Of a DNA stretch of 64,000 bases, positions 8,791-17,118 are shown piece after piece. The DNA comes from Niabella pedocola (GTDB taxonomy: Bacteria; Bacteroidota; Bacteroidia; Chitinophagales; Chitinophagaceae): positions 434,001 through 498,000 of the forward strand of contig NZ_JAJNEC010000003.1 of the NCBI RefSeq assembly GCF_021044425.1. The letters run 5' to 3'. How positions within the stretch are numbered: the stretch's first letter is position 1; each line of letters opens with the position of its first letter. The notes under the pieces were generated by a model. That model saw only the letters and a program-made list of their open reading frames with translations, had not been told where the DNA came from and did no database searches. A program made the position numbers and the translations under genes.

Positions 8791-9807
8791 TCAAATACCT
8801 CCGTATAACCTGGCTGCCTGTAACAACCGCCTTGCCACACGCCCGGCCAGCAAACGCGGTGCCAGTACTTTAATGGTTTCCCCAAAGCTAAGCAGCTCCC
8901 GTTCCAACTCAAAATTCAAAATCACATCGATCCGGATAATGATGCCCTCGTCATTTTCTTCAAGCAGTTGTTGAGAATGATGCAGCGGCTTTGTTAATAC
9001 ATAAGGAGCATTGGCCTTATTTACCTGGATAATGACTTTATGGGCACGATCATTTTGGTTTTTTGTTACCCCAACCAGGTCGTTATAATAACGGTCCCAA
9101 TCCACACCGGTATGCTCCACAAAAGGCTCTCCCGGTACATCGGACAGGGCAATGATCCTGTCAAGTGCCAGATTTAGCAGATGACTTGCTTTTTTACTCC
9201 GACAGATAAGAAACCAACGGTTGCGGTATTCCTTCAGCAGGTAGGGATAATATACCGCCGTTGCCGGCTGTAAAGCCTTAAACGACTGATAGGTGATGAC
9301 TAATGCTTTTTTATTCCGGATTGATTGGTAAAGCGGCGTAATAAAATGCAGCCCTTTCAGAAGGGCGTTTGCCTCAAATTGAATATAACTAACTGTTTGC
9401 CCCGCAGAACTGTAAAGCCGGTCCTCCAATCGGGCCACCAGTTCTCCCATATCCTCCAGGTATTGAAAGGCGTTAAACTGTTTCAAAAGCTCAATTACCT
9501 CTTTTAGGCGGTTCATGTCCACCTCGTTCATAGGTGCTTTGGTAATACTATAGCCTTCATCCGTATAATAATAATATTTACGTTCAGCTATCTCTATGGG
9601 CGCATTATAGCCAAGTTTATCGCTGCGCATGATCTGAATGTCGCCCTGAATGGTCCGTTTACTCACCCCATTTTCAACACCCTCCTGTTCATACAATTTT
9701 TCGGATACCGTATGGATCAACTCTTCCAACGTCCATTTCCGCATTCTGTTGCGTAAACAGTCATCAATGATCTTATAACGGATTAATGCCAGTTTATTGA
9801 TCGCCAT
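8791..9807 (-). CDS. WYL-domain transcriptional regulator, divergent from the RNA-repair operon
   Basis: 338 residues. The N-terminal winged helix (RKWTLEELIHTVSEKLYEQ, then GVSKRTIQGDIQIMR) precedes a WYL sensor domain (~150-240; YQSFKALQPATAVYYPYLLKEYRNRWFLICRSKKASHLLNLALDRI) and a C-terminal WCX-like extension. WYL proteins sense nucleotide or nucleic-acid ligands and control defence and DNA/RNA-repair genes in several systems. Here the gene is divergent from hen1-rnl-pnkp across a 96-bp gap holding a palindrome (9842-9866), so it most likely switches that operon and its own gene. The ligand, perhaps broken RNA or single-stranded nucleic acid, is inference. Confidence 0.85.
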   Translation of the reverse strand: MAINKLALIRYKIIDDCLRNRMRKWTLEELIHTVSEKLYEQEGVENGVSKRTIQGDIQIMRSDKLGYNAPIEIAERKYYYYTDEGYSITKAPMNEVDMNRLKEVIELLKQFNAFQYLEDMGELVARLEDRLYSSAGQTVSYIQFEANALLKGLHFITPLYQSIRNKKALVITYQSFKALQPATAVYYPYLLKEYRNRWFLICRSKKASHLLNLALDRIIALSDVPGEPFVEHTGVDWDRYYNDLVGVTKNQNDRAHKVIIQVNKANAPYVLTKPLHHSQQLLEENDEGIIIRIDVILNFELERELLSFGETIKVLAPRLLAGRVARRLLQAARLYGGI

Positions 9808-9841
9808 CGCTCTTTTTTTATAAAAATCGGGAAATATTTTT

Positions 9842-9866
9842 TACTGCGCAAATACATTGCGTAGTA
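9842..9866. promoter_or_regulatory. Candidate WYL operator in the divergent hen1 promoter region
   Basis: TACTGCGCAA (9842-9851) and TTGCGTAGTA (9857-9866) form a near-perfect inverted repeat (9 of 10) around a 5-bp spacer. The minus-strand sequence TGTATTTG inside it resembles the -7 element for the WYL gene. CATCTTTG at 9874-9881 may be the -7 of hen1. A protein bound here would block both promoters. Confidence 0.55.
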
Positions 9867-9903
9867 CTGCTAACATCTTTGTTTCAACAAAACATAAAAG
9901 GGT

Positions 9904-11226
9904 ATGATTTTAAAAATCTACAGTAATAATGACCATTTGGCTGACCTGCTGCATAAAAATCCACAGACAGATGAGGGTTTATATGCCAAACCGCTAAAAT
10001 CAGGTATTGTTATTGGCAACGTAGTTTCAGCGCATCGGTATGAAGTGTTGTTTCAGGACATGAGTAACGGCTTTACGGAAGAAACCGGCAATCAGCTGGA
10101 TTTCCAGAGTCTATGTAATCCGTTAGCCGTTTTAAACAGCTGCACGGAATTATTTGGTCATGTATTGAAAGAAAAAAACGAATACGAGGCACAGGAAATG
10201 AAATGGCTTAACGGGTTAACAAGAGGACAGGCAGATACACAACCCTGTACCATACAGGTGCCTGTATTTTATATTAATTCGAGCTGGTATCGCAATGGTG
10301 TTTTCCTTTTAGAAAGATATTTTAAAGGGATCGATGTAAAACGGATGGTGGGTAATAATTACTACCTTACGATAACCGCCTCCACTTTGTTTGAAGCAAT
10401 GAATTTGCTGAATCTTACAGCACTGTTTACGCACTTGACCAATGTAGATGCATTTAACACATTCATTGATGATTCCTTTGCGCAAAAATACTTACGCGTA
10501 CTTACTAACCTGGAACAGGTGCCTTATTTTGTATTGTATCTGTTTATAAAGCGAGCGGTAAAGAACAACGCCCAGTTTACGCTGGTGAAACCTGTTTTAG
10601 AAGCCTACCTGGCCCAATATGGCATTGCCGCAAATCTTACCAGTGAGGACACGCAGCGGTCGCGGCTTGGATTTATTACTAGTGAAATCGGGATAGATCA
10701 TGCGGTATTGGATATTGGCTGTGGTGAGTTCGCTTACTACAAACAGCTTACAAACAAAGGATTTGCGCATTCATACTATGCGGTAGACCGGGATGAAAAT
10801 CTAAGGCGGCTGGGGGAAAATATTATGAACAGGATGAATACGGACAACCTTTCTTTTTATACCCGTATTGATGAAGTGCTACCTAAAGAGCGGATAAATA
10901 TCATTATGTCAGAGGTTATAGAACATAATGCCCCCGAAGTATCTGCAGCGCTGGTGAAAAGGGCTTTGTTATTTGACTTTGGCAAGTTGGTTATTTCCAC
11001 TCCAAACGCAGCGTTTAATAAGTTCTATTTTGAAAACGGATTCCGTCACGAGGACCATCATTTCGAATTTACGGGTGAAGAATTCCGTTTGTTTATTGAA
11101 GCATGCACGGAAAACAGAGCGGATATACAGGTAACCTACATGCAGGTTGGCGATGAGCTAAACGGCATTTGTCCTACACAGTTGGCAATTATCAAAAAAA
11201 AGATACAAGATGAAAAGCAACGATAA
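9904..11226 (+). CDS. hen1: Hen1: 3'-terminal RNA ribose 2'-O-methyltransferase
   Basis: 440 residues, matching bacterial Hen1. The N-terminal ~240 residues are the Hen1-specific domain. The C-terminal methyltransferase has the SAM motif LDIGCGEF (269-276) and the Mn-binding signature EVIEH (337-341), completed by the His cluster RHEDHHFEF (382-389). Hen1 methylates the 2'-OH of the 3' end at a ribotoxin cut before ligation, so the repaired RNA resists the same cut. It is first in a three-gene operon; its stop overlaps the next start by 17 nt, implying translational coupling with rnl. A repair-complex partner of Rnl and Pnkp is known from another Bacteroidetes species. Confidence 0.9.
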   Translation: MILKIYSNNDHLADLLHKNPQTDEGLYAKPLKSGIVIGNVVSAHRYEVLFQDMSNGFTEETGNQLDFQSLCNPLAVLNSCTELFGHVLKEKNEYEAQEMKWLNGLTRGQADTQPCTIQVPVFYINSSWYRNGVFLLERYFKGIDVKRMVGNNYYLTITASTLFEAMNLLNLTALFTHLTNVDAFNTFIDDSFAQKYLRVLTNLEQVPYFVLYLFIKRAVKNNAQFTLVKPVLEAYLAQYGIAANLTSEDTQRSRLGFITSEIGIDHAVLDIGCGEFAYYKQLTNKGFAHSYYAVDRDENLRRLGENIMNRMNTDNLSFYTRIDEVLPKERINIIMSEVIEHNAPEVSAALVKRALLFDFGKLVISTPNAAFNKFYFENGFRHEDHHFEFTGEEFRLFIEACTENRADIQVTYMQVGDELNGICPTQLAIIKKKIQDEKQR

Positions 11227-12412
11227 AATTCAGGAACTTAGAAAAATAAGAGCGAGGATCGACTGGATGGCACAGCATAAAATCAATGCGTTCTCTCCTA
11301 CCATTGCTCCTGCGCCCAAATCAGTTGAACGTAATGAAATTGAAAGTATTTATGAGGGACTGCGCTATTATTTAAGGAACGGAGTACAGGATGTGGTAAT
11401 ACAAAGGAAGTATATGGGCTCATATTGTGACATTTACCTGCATAAGAACCCTGAGGACACCTACTTTGTAAGCAGGAACGGGCATAAAATAGAACATATA
11501 AATCTTACAGAAGCCAAAATAGCTTGTGAAGGGTTATATGACCGGTTCGATTGGACAGAGTTGGAGATCGTCATTATCCAGGCAGAGTTATTACCCTGGA
11601 ATGTGCTGGGAAAAGGGCTGATTGAAAAAGAATTCGAAGCTTATCTAAATGCACATAAAGAACGCCTGTCATTTTTCCGGGAATCCACCTTGATGAATAA
11701 GATCCTAAGCGTCAAATCGGGCGAAGCATACACCACATTTGACAAAGATAGTATGGAATTGAAACCGGCCGCTTTTAAAGCGAAATACCCGGCTCACATT
11801 ATTCGCCAGTATGAGGCATTGCGGGACTTTGATATACCAAACATAACCCAATACACCCAAGGGGTCCACATTTTTGAAAACCAGGTTACGCATTATGGCA
11901 AGGAAGCGGCACTGTATTTTAAGCCTTTCAATATATTAAAAAAGATATATGCAACCGGAAGAGAGGAAATACCGAATGATAACCGCACCTATCAGCAAAT
12001 CAATGATGACGAAATGAAGGTATTACACCTAAATTCTGAGCTGGAAATAGCGGAAAGTGCGACTGGTATTTATGAATGGTTTACATCCCTGAGCGAGGAA
12101 ATGGAAGAAGGTATCGTTATTAAACCCCTTAAGGCATTTGCAACGGGATTACCGCCGGCATTCAAAGTAAGAAATAACAACTACCTGACCATGATATATG
12201 GGGTACATTTTCAGCATGAGTTGGAGCATCAGGTCAAAAAGCGGAATATCCGCGGTAAACTAGCCTGCTCCATTAATGACTGGGCAATCAATTATCAATT
12301 ATTGTTGGTACCCTATAGCGAAATTACCCCGGAGAACTATTATTATAAAAACCTGATGCTCGACCGGATCCTGGAAGAAGCAACAGAGAGCAGGCTGGAC
12401 CACGCGTTATAA
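11210..12412 (+). CDS. rnl: Rnl: RNA ligase (nucleotidyltransferase) of the Pnkp1-Rnl-Hen1 type
   Basis: 400 residues with the ATP-dependent ligase motifs: motif I QRKYMGS with adenylated Lys67, ELLPWN (126-131) as found in Pnkp-type ligase domains, motif IV EEGIVIKP (299-306) and motif V FKVRNNNYL (318-326). In many bacteria this module is the C-terminal third of a single Pnkp polypeptide; here it is a separate protein, as in the heteromeric Pnkp1-Rnl-Hen1 complex. It would seal healed RNA ends. The start overlaps hen1 and the next gene follows after 20 bp. A C-terminal helical domain after motif V probably contacts its partners. Confident on the superfamily, slightly less on the subfamily. 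Confidence 0.85.
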   Translation: MKSNDKIQELRKIRARIDWMAQHKINAFSPTIAPAPKSVERNEIESIYEGLRYYLRNGVQDVVIQRKYMGSYCDIYLHKNPEDTYFVSRNGHKIEHINLTEAKIACEGLYDRFDWTELEIVIIQAELLPWNVLGKGLIEKEFEAYLNAHKERLSFFRESTLMNKILSVKSGEAYTTFDKDSMELKPAAFKAKYPAHIIRQYEALRDFDIPNITQYTQGVHIFENQVTHYGKEAALYFKPFNILKKIYATGREEIPNDNRTYQQINDDEMKVLHLNSELEIAESATGIYEWFTSLSEEMEEGIVIKPLKAFATGLPPAFKVRNNNYLTMIYGVHFQHELEHQVKKRNIRGKLACSINDWAINYQLLLVPYSEITPENYYYKNLMLDRILEEATESRLDHAL

Positions 12413-12432
12413 AATCTTTTAACTTTTTTAGC

Positions 12433-13350
12433 ATGAAAAATAAAAACCCGCAACTATTGATACTTATAGGTGCTCCTGGCAGCGGCAAGACCACTTTTGC
12501 AAAATATCATGTGCGAACACACATAAACTGGGTACGCGTTTGCAGGGATGATTTCCGTACCATGCAATTTTCGCAAACATTTCTCTCCGATGAAATGGAA
12601 GCAGCTGTTACGGAAATGATATTTGCAACGATTGAAAAGACGCTAACGAGAAAAATGAATGTGCTGGTGGATGCAACACATACCAAGGCGGAATATCTGG
12701 AACAATATACAGCTGCTTTCGCACATTTGGCAGATATTGCGTTTAAGGTTTTCGATATCCCCCAAGCGGAGCTGTTGTTGCGCTGCAAAAAGCGGGAAGC
12801 AGCAACAGGGAAATGGATACCGCCAAAAGCAATCAGTCGTCATTCAGATGCTCTCGAAAAATTGAAAGCCAATTTTGATCTTTCTGTGAGGCATCGTCAA
12901 CGGATGTGTAATACGGTTAAAAGGCAGGATATAAATCTTCCCAGGGCCGTTATCTGTGACCTGGATGGAACCCTAGCGTTAATGGATCACCGGGATCCGT
13001 TTGATGCTTCCGATTGCGAGAATGACCGGTTGAACAAAGCAGTTGCCGATACACTGATTTTTTATCAACAGAACGGGCATCATATTTTACTGGTTTCGGG
13101 AAGGGAAGATAAATACCAGCAACAAACACTTCGTTTCTTGAAGAAACACGCTATCCATTTCGATGCTTTGTGGATGCGCCCTTCCGGAAACTATATAAAG
13201 GACAGCGTATTGAAGAAAGAGTTGTTCAAACAACAAATAGAAGGCCGGTATCATGTTTCCCTGGTTCTTGATGATCGTGATCAGGTAGTGGATATGTGGC
13301 GGAAGGAGTTGCAGTTGCCCTGCTTTCAGGTATTCTATGGTCCTTTTTAA
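12433..13350 (+). CDS. pnkp: Pnkp: polynucleotide 5'-kinase / HAD 3'-phosphatase (T4 PseT-like)
   Basis: 305 residues. The N-terminal P-loop kinase has GAPGSGKTT (13-21) and the CRDDFR segment with the general-base Asp. The C-terminal HAD phosphatase has CDLDGT (Asp176/Asp178), VSGRED (221-226) and DDRDQVVDMWR (280-290), the last a hallmark of T4 polynucleotide kinase-phosphatase. It converts 5'-OH and 2',3'-cyclic or 3'-phosphate ends left by ribotoxins to 5'-phosphate and 3'-OH. Domain order is kinase-phosphatase as in phage T4, unlike the metallophosphoesterase phosphatase of three-domain bacterial Pnkp. Last gene of the operon; a strong hairpin terminator begins 3 bp after its stop. Confidence 0.88.
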   Translation: MKNKNPQLLILIGAPGSGKTTFAKYHVRTHINWVRVCRDDFRTMQFSQTFLSDEMEAAVTEMIFATIEKTLTRKMNVLVDATHTKAEYLEQYTAAFAHLADIAFKVFDIPQAELLLRCKKREAATGKWIPPKAISRHSDALEKLKANFDLSVRHRQRMCNTVKRQDINLPRAVICDLDGTLALMDHRDPFDASDCENDRLNKAVADTLIFYQQNGHHILLVSGREDKYQQQTLRFLKKHAIHFDALWMRPSGNYIKDSVLKKELFKQQIEGRYHVSLVLDDRDQVVDMWRKELQLPCFQVFYGPF

Positions 13351-13353
13351 AAT

Positions 13354-13391
13354 AAAGTCCGTTCTGTACTCCGTACGCGGAACGGACTTTT
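13354..13391 (+). terminator. Rho-independent terminator after the RNA-repair operon
   Basis: An 11-bp perfect stem (AAAGTCCGTTC at 13354-13364, complement at 13380-13390) flanks a 15-base loop and is followed by a short T-rich run. It separates pnkp from the next promoter. Confidence 0.75.
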
Positions 13392-13393
13392 CC

Positions 13394-13401
13394 TATATTT
13401 G
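13394..13401 (+). promoter_or_regulatory. -7 element for the beta-lactamase-like gene
   Basis: TATATTTG is an exact TAnnTTTG match 16 bases before the ATG at 13418 and directly after the terminator. It shows that the upstream in-frame ATG at 13337 is not the start. Confidence 0.6.
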
Positions 13402-13417
13402 TCAAAACCGGTTTACC

Positions 13418-14317
13418 ATGTCAAAATATATCCTGCTTGCAAGTTTGCTCTTCATGTATACTTTAACCTACGCTCAAAAGGAAGACAAAAAATTAAAAAC
13501 GCGTATTGAACAGGCGGTCGGCGACTTTCATGGGGATATTGGCGTGTACGTGCACCATTTGAAGAAAAACAGGTCAGTGGCCATCAATGCAGATACCGTA
13601 TTTCCCACGGCCAGTATTGTAAAAGTGCCCATCCTGGCAGGTATCTTTAATAAGATTGCACAACATGAGCTGAAGTTGTCGCAGGAGTTTGTGTATGATG
13701 CCAAACGGGTGTATGGCGGCTCGGGGTTGATGCAGTTTTACAAAGATAGTGCCCGTACCGATCTGTCGACGATGATCTCCCTGATGCTTACATACAGCGA
13801 TAATGTGGCGTCCATCTGGTTACAGGAGCTGGCTGGCGGTGGTGCCGCTATCAACACGATCATGGATCAACTGGGCTTGCCCAACACAAAAGTGAACTCC
13901 CGTACGGCGGGCCGCCAGGACATCTGGAAGAAATACGGCTGGGGGCAAACCACACCCAGGGAAATGGCACAGCTTTTTACGCTGATCCGGCAGGGCAAGG
14001 TGGTGGATGCCCGGCATTCCGATAAGATGTATCGTTATTTGAAAAACCAGTTCTATAATGGCCGCTCCTTATCGCAGCTGCCGGCAACGGTAAGTACGAT
14101 TTGTAAAACCGGATCGGTGGATGACGCACGTGGAGAAGTGGTGCTGATAAATGCACCCGGAGGCGATATTGTTTTTTGCATTTTGACAAAAAATAATAAG
14201 GACCGGAGCTGGACCGATAATAACGAAGCAGAAGTACTAACCCGGAAACTCGCAAGCATTATCTGGAACTATTATGAGCCCAAGCATCCCTTTACTGCTT
14301 TTGAAAAGATCGATTGA
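13418..14317 (+). CDS. Class A beta-lactamase-like serine hydrolase
   Basis: 299 residues with a Sec signal ending LTYAQ. The catalytic motifs of the penicillin-recognising fold are present: SIVK (Ser66, Lys69), SDN (127-129) and KTG (230-232). The omega-loop region reads NSRTAGRQDIWKKYGWGQTT and lacks the ExxLN motif with the Glu that class A enzymes use for deacylation. Hydrolysis of beta-lactams is therefore doubtful; a periplasmic DD-peptidase/esterase or a divergent lactamase are alternatives. The frame runs upstream to 13337 but that part covers the terminator and promoter, so 13418 is the start. Not part of the RNA-repair operon. Confidence 0.8.
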   Translation: MSKYILLASLLFMYTLTYAQKEDKKLKTRIEQAVGDFHGDIGVYVHHLKKNRSVAINADTVFPTASIVKVPILAGIFNKIAQHELKLSQEFVYDAKRVYGGSGLMQFYKDSARTDLSTMISLMLTYSDNVASIWLQELAGGGAAINTIMDQLGLPNTKVNSRTAGRQDIWKKYGWGQTTPREMAQLFTLIRQGKVVDARHSDKMYRYLKNQFYNGRSLSQLPATVSTICKTGSVDDARGEVVLINAPGGDIVFCILTKNNKDRSWTDNNEAEVLTRKLASIIWNYYEPKHPFTAFEKID

Positions 14318-14491
14318 TAGCGTGGGCGTCACAAAGGCACAGCCGCACAGAAGCTATTATTTTGTTTAATAAGGGGCATCTTAATACCGTGTACAAAAGG
14401 AACGCAGATCTATTTGGTTGCAGATCCGGTTTAGAAAGGAAAATATAAAGCTCCGTATTTCAGCGCCTCAGTTGCCATATAAACAAGTGGT

Positions 14492-14862
14492 ATGTTTAAT
14501 AAGCTGAAGGAACGCGTAAGAAAGGTAAAGCGGGAGATCGTTCCGGTTTACTATGCCCTGCACGACCGGCGTACCCCGCTGGTGGCAAAGCTGCTGGCAG
14601 CGCTAACCGTAATTTATGTGTTAAGCCCGGTAGACCTGATCCCCGATTTTATCCCCGTACTGGGCCTGCTGGATGATCTGATCATTGTACCACTACTCAT
14701 CAGGGCTACCCTTAAGCTGATTCCCCCCGCGGTTATCAAAGAAATCAGGGCAAGGATCGATACAAACAAAAACTGCCACAAAGATGGTATTATGCCCTGC
14801 CCGTGGCTGCCGTGTATGCATACCTCCTATTCCTGGTTCTGCGGTATTTCTTGTATCATTAA
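14492..14862 (+). pseudogene. YkvA-like (DUF1232) membrane protein gene, frameshifted near the 3' end
   Basis: Residues 1-93 form a DUF1232 protein (LLAALTVIYVLSPVDLIPDFIPVLG, LDDLIIVPLL). At the A5 run 14768-14772 the frame departs: the continuing frame gives an unrelated Cys-rich tail to 14947. The -1 frame gives LPQRWYYALPVAAVYAY plus a hydrophobic stretch ending at 14862, exactly the RWYYA-plus-membrane-helix tail expected in this family. One missing A would explain it. This is either a true mutation, an assembly error in the homopolymer, or slippage (the site C-AAA-AAC is not an ideal slippery heptamer). Function of the family is unknown. Confidence 0.75.
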
Positions 14863-14964
14863 TATTACATACTTCGCTTATGCATGGCATGCCGTTGCCC
14901 GGATTGTCTTAAATCCCCCCGTCAAATGCCGTTTTTGCACTGTTTGATACTCCAGGCTTTGAAG

Positions 14965-14972
14965 TAGTTTTG
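14965..14972 (+). promoter_or_regulatory. -7 element, probably for the glyoxalase-like gene
   Basis: TAGTTTTG matches TAnnTTTG and lies 76 bases before the preferred start at 15049. Confidence 0.4.
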
Positions 14973-15048
14973 TGAAAGCAATTTAATATATAAATAAGGG
15001 GCTGCCGATTTATAGCGCATGACGTATAAGCCCCGAAAAATTAAACAC

Positions 15049-15447
15049 ATGAATCCAAAAAAGATATGGGCCAATATGGCCGTAAACGACCTGGAGCGAA
15101 CTACCGCGTTTTATACCCAATTGGGATTTAAGCCCAATGGCACTCCCAATAATGCACTAACCAGTTTTATTATTGGTGAAAATGATTTTATCATTCATTT
15201 CTTTTTAAGAGATGCACTCAAACCGGGCATGAAAGGTGAAATAGCCGACGCCCAGACCGCCAACGAAATTATATGTACACTCTCTGCCGGCAGCAAGGAT
15301 GAGGTGGATGCCTGGTCAAAAGAAGTGGAGCCCGCGGGCGGAAAAATAGTGTCTCCCCCGGAAGCATTTGGAGCGGGGTATTACGGCTTTGTTTTTGCAG
15401 ATCCGGACGGACACCGGTTTAACGTCTTTTATATGGAAGGGCTTTAG
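15049..15447 (+). CDS. VOC (glyoxalase/bleomycin-resistance) family protein
   Basis: 132 residues from the ATG at 15049, which follows an A-rich leader; an in-frame ATG at 15019 would add ten basic residues. The vicinal-oxygen-chelate fold is shown by KIWANMAVNDLERTTAFYTQLGF at the start and FADPDGHRFNVFYME at the end, a lactoylglutathione-lyase-like pattern. Members of this subgroup in Bacteroidota are mostly uncharacterised; metal-dependent isomerase, dioxygenase or drug-binding roles are all possible. Stand-alone gene. Confidence 0.75.
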   Translation: MNPKKIWANMAVNDLERTTAFYTQLGFKPNGTPNNALTSFIIGENDFIIHFFLRDALKPGMKGEIADAQTANEIICTLSAGSKDEVDAWSKEVEPAGGKIVSPPEAFGAGYYGFVFADPDGHRFNVFYMEGL

Positions 15448-15670
15448 ACGGACGCTACCTGTTAAACGGCCATACTGTTTTTGTTGGTGCGGCACCGGGC
15501 CTGCCGCGGTGGCAAATCAGCGGTGAACCCTATGCAGGTTTTGATCCTATTACCTGGGTAAAGGCTGCAGCATCACGCATTTTAAACTTTTTGAAAGCCG
15601 GGGACATTTTATCTGCGGCGATAAAAACTGGGAGGAAGTAGCCGGGTATGTATATGACTGGATAAAATAA
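15448..15670 (+). pseudogene. Decayed coding remnant
   Basis: Two frames carry protein-like sequence without an intact ORF. From 15450 one frame reads GRYLLNGHTVFVGAAPG and on to GFDPITWVKAA. Shifted by one, another reads SITHFKLFESRGHFICGDKNW and ends YVYDWIK at a stop at 15668-15670. The second part resembles the last strand and helix of an alpha/beta hydrolase, but the family is uncertain. No start codon or promoter was seen. The rest of the gap to 15816 contains only the promoter below. Confidence 0.3.
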
Positions 15671-15731
15671 AGGGAAAACGATGTGCATTTTTAAATAGCG
15701 TAATGATCAGTTGCCGGTGCATCTATTTACG

Positions 15732-15739
15732 TAATTTTG
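15732..15739 (+). promoter_or_regulatory. -7 element upstream of the DUF2200 gene
   Basis: TAATTTTG matches TAnnTTTG, 77 bases before the start codon at 15817. Confidence 0.4.
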
Positions 15740-15816
15740 ACAAACCTGCAACTCGTGGGCGCGTTGCCCTTGCCCTGCAGTGCTGATTGAAATTTTAACC
15801 ATCAATACGTTCTGAC

Positions 15817-16176
15817 ATGAATAATGCAAATAATGCCCGGGTTTACAAGATGGCCTTTGCCGGCGTTTATCCGCTTTACATTCAAAAGGCGGAAAAAAAA
15901 GGCCGTACAAAAGAAGAAGTGGATACCATTATTTGCTGGCTAACCGGGTATGATTCGAAAACATTGCAAGCCCAGATTGACAACAAGACAAATTTTGAAG
16001 ATTTCTTTGCGCAGGCGCCGCAACTGAATCCGAATGTTTCAAAGATCACGGGAGTGATCTGTGGCTACCGGGTGGAGGAAATAGAAGACCCGCTTATACG
16101 GAAAGTGCGTTACCTCGATAAACTGATTGATGAACTGGCCAAGGGTAAGGCCATGGAGAAGATCTTAAGGAAGTAG
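15817..16176 (+). CDS. DUF2200 family protein
   Basis: 119 residues, essentially one DUF2200 domain: RVYKMAFAGVYPLYIQKAEKKGRTKEEVD, CWLTGYD, FFAQAPQLNPN, ITGVICGYRVEEIEDPL and DKLIDELAKGKAMEKILR. Length and motifs match the family end to end. Function is not known; the protein is cytoplasmic with no signal or membrane segment. Stand-alone gene. Confidence 0.82.
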   Translation: MNNANNARVYKMAFAGVYPLYIQKAEKKGRTKEEVDTIICWLTGYDSKTLQAQIDNKTNFEDFFAQAPQLNPNVSKITGVICGYRVEEIEDPLIRKVRYLDKLIDELAKGKAMEKILRK

Positions 16177-16430
16177 TTGATTACAAATGTTGCACTTCTG
16201 AAAACGAATACCTTATTGCCTTACAGAAGCATAAAAATAGTTCCAGGCCGTTCCCGGTCATTCATAAACCTTGTATTGATAACCTGCTTGCTCCATTGAA
16301 CCACCTCCGGGCGATCGGCGCCGGAAAGCAGCATCCTCTTTGTAAAATACAGCTATAGGATTTTCTGGCAAAATGCAATAACTTTATTGTTTGAAACAAC
16401 GTGTTGCCTAACGCATTCAAAAAATAAGCC

Positions 16431-16910
16431 ATGAAAAAATTCTGGTGGTATTGCAGTCTGATCCTGGTTATGCTGGTTACCGGAGTGTTCTGGGGCACCT
16501 GGTTCACCCTTACACGTAGCCTGGAAACCTTTCCCCCCGATCATTTTATCCGGATTGGCCAAACCATAATTGCCAATGTAGCCTTTCCCATGCGGATTCT
16601 GATGCCTGCAACCTTGCTGGTACAGCTATTGCTTGGTGTTAGTTCCCGGAAACAAAAGCCCGCCATTTATTTTTTTGCAGCTTCATTTATATTTATGATC
16701 ATTTCCCTGCTGATCACCTTAATTGTTGAAGTGCCGATCGATAACCAGATTAAAACCTGGACCCCGACCACGATCCCGGATAACTGGACAGCGTTAAGGA
16801 CTACCTGGAAACAGTTTCATTTTTTCAGGACCCTCAGCAGCATGCTCAGTTTTGTATTACTCGCCTTACCGGTTTTGTTCCGGCATAGAAGCAGGTCTGC
16901 GTACCGGTAG
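16431..16910 (+). CDS. Four-helix integral membrane protein (DUF1772-like), intact copy
   Basis: 159 residues with four hydrophobic helices (starting near 8, 55, 80 and 135) and a WTPTTIPDNWTALRTTWKQFH loop, as in the anthrone-oxygenase-like DUF1772 family. Function unknown. Bases from about 16461 to 16912 are repeated at 20267-20712 with only scattered differences; the second copy lacks the start codon and the first ~15 residues. The 254 bp before this gene contain nothing recognisable. Confidence 0.65.
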   Translation: MKKFWWYCSLILVMLVTGVFWGTWFTLTRSLETFPPDHFIRIGQTIIANVAFPMRILMPATLLVQLLLGVSSRKQKPAIYFFAASFIFMIISLLITLIVEVPIDNQIKTWTPTTIPDNWTALRTTWKQFHFFRTLSSMLSFVLLALPVLFRHRSRSAYR

Positions 16911-17118
16911 CAGGACCGGATAAATCCTGACCCGGTTGATGCAGGATACACCGAGAAATACTTACAGCGGAGTGCTTCTATTGAATAATTTTGAGAACCC
17001 AGCGTTTCACTGAGACCACTAATATCAGGTTACCTTTCATAAAAGAATAGCTACTAACTCCCAAAAGATACATGCACCCATTTCCCGAATTTCATTTTTC
17101 CCGTTTGATAGTCGCGGC

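Noticed and set aside
14492..14947. Programmed -1 frameshift in the YkvA-like gene
   Set aside because: The slip site C-AAA-AAC is not a proper slippery heptamer and no downstream structure stands out; an indel is simpler.
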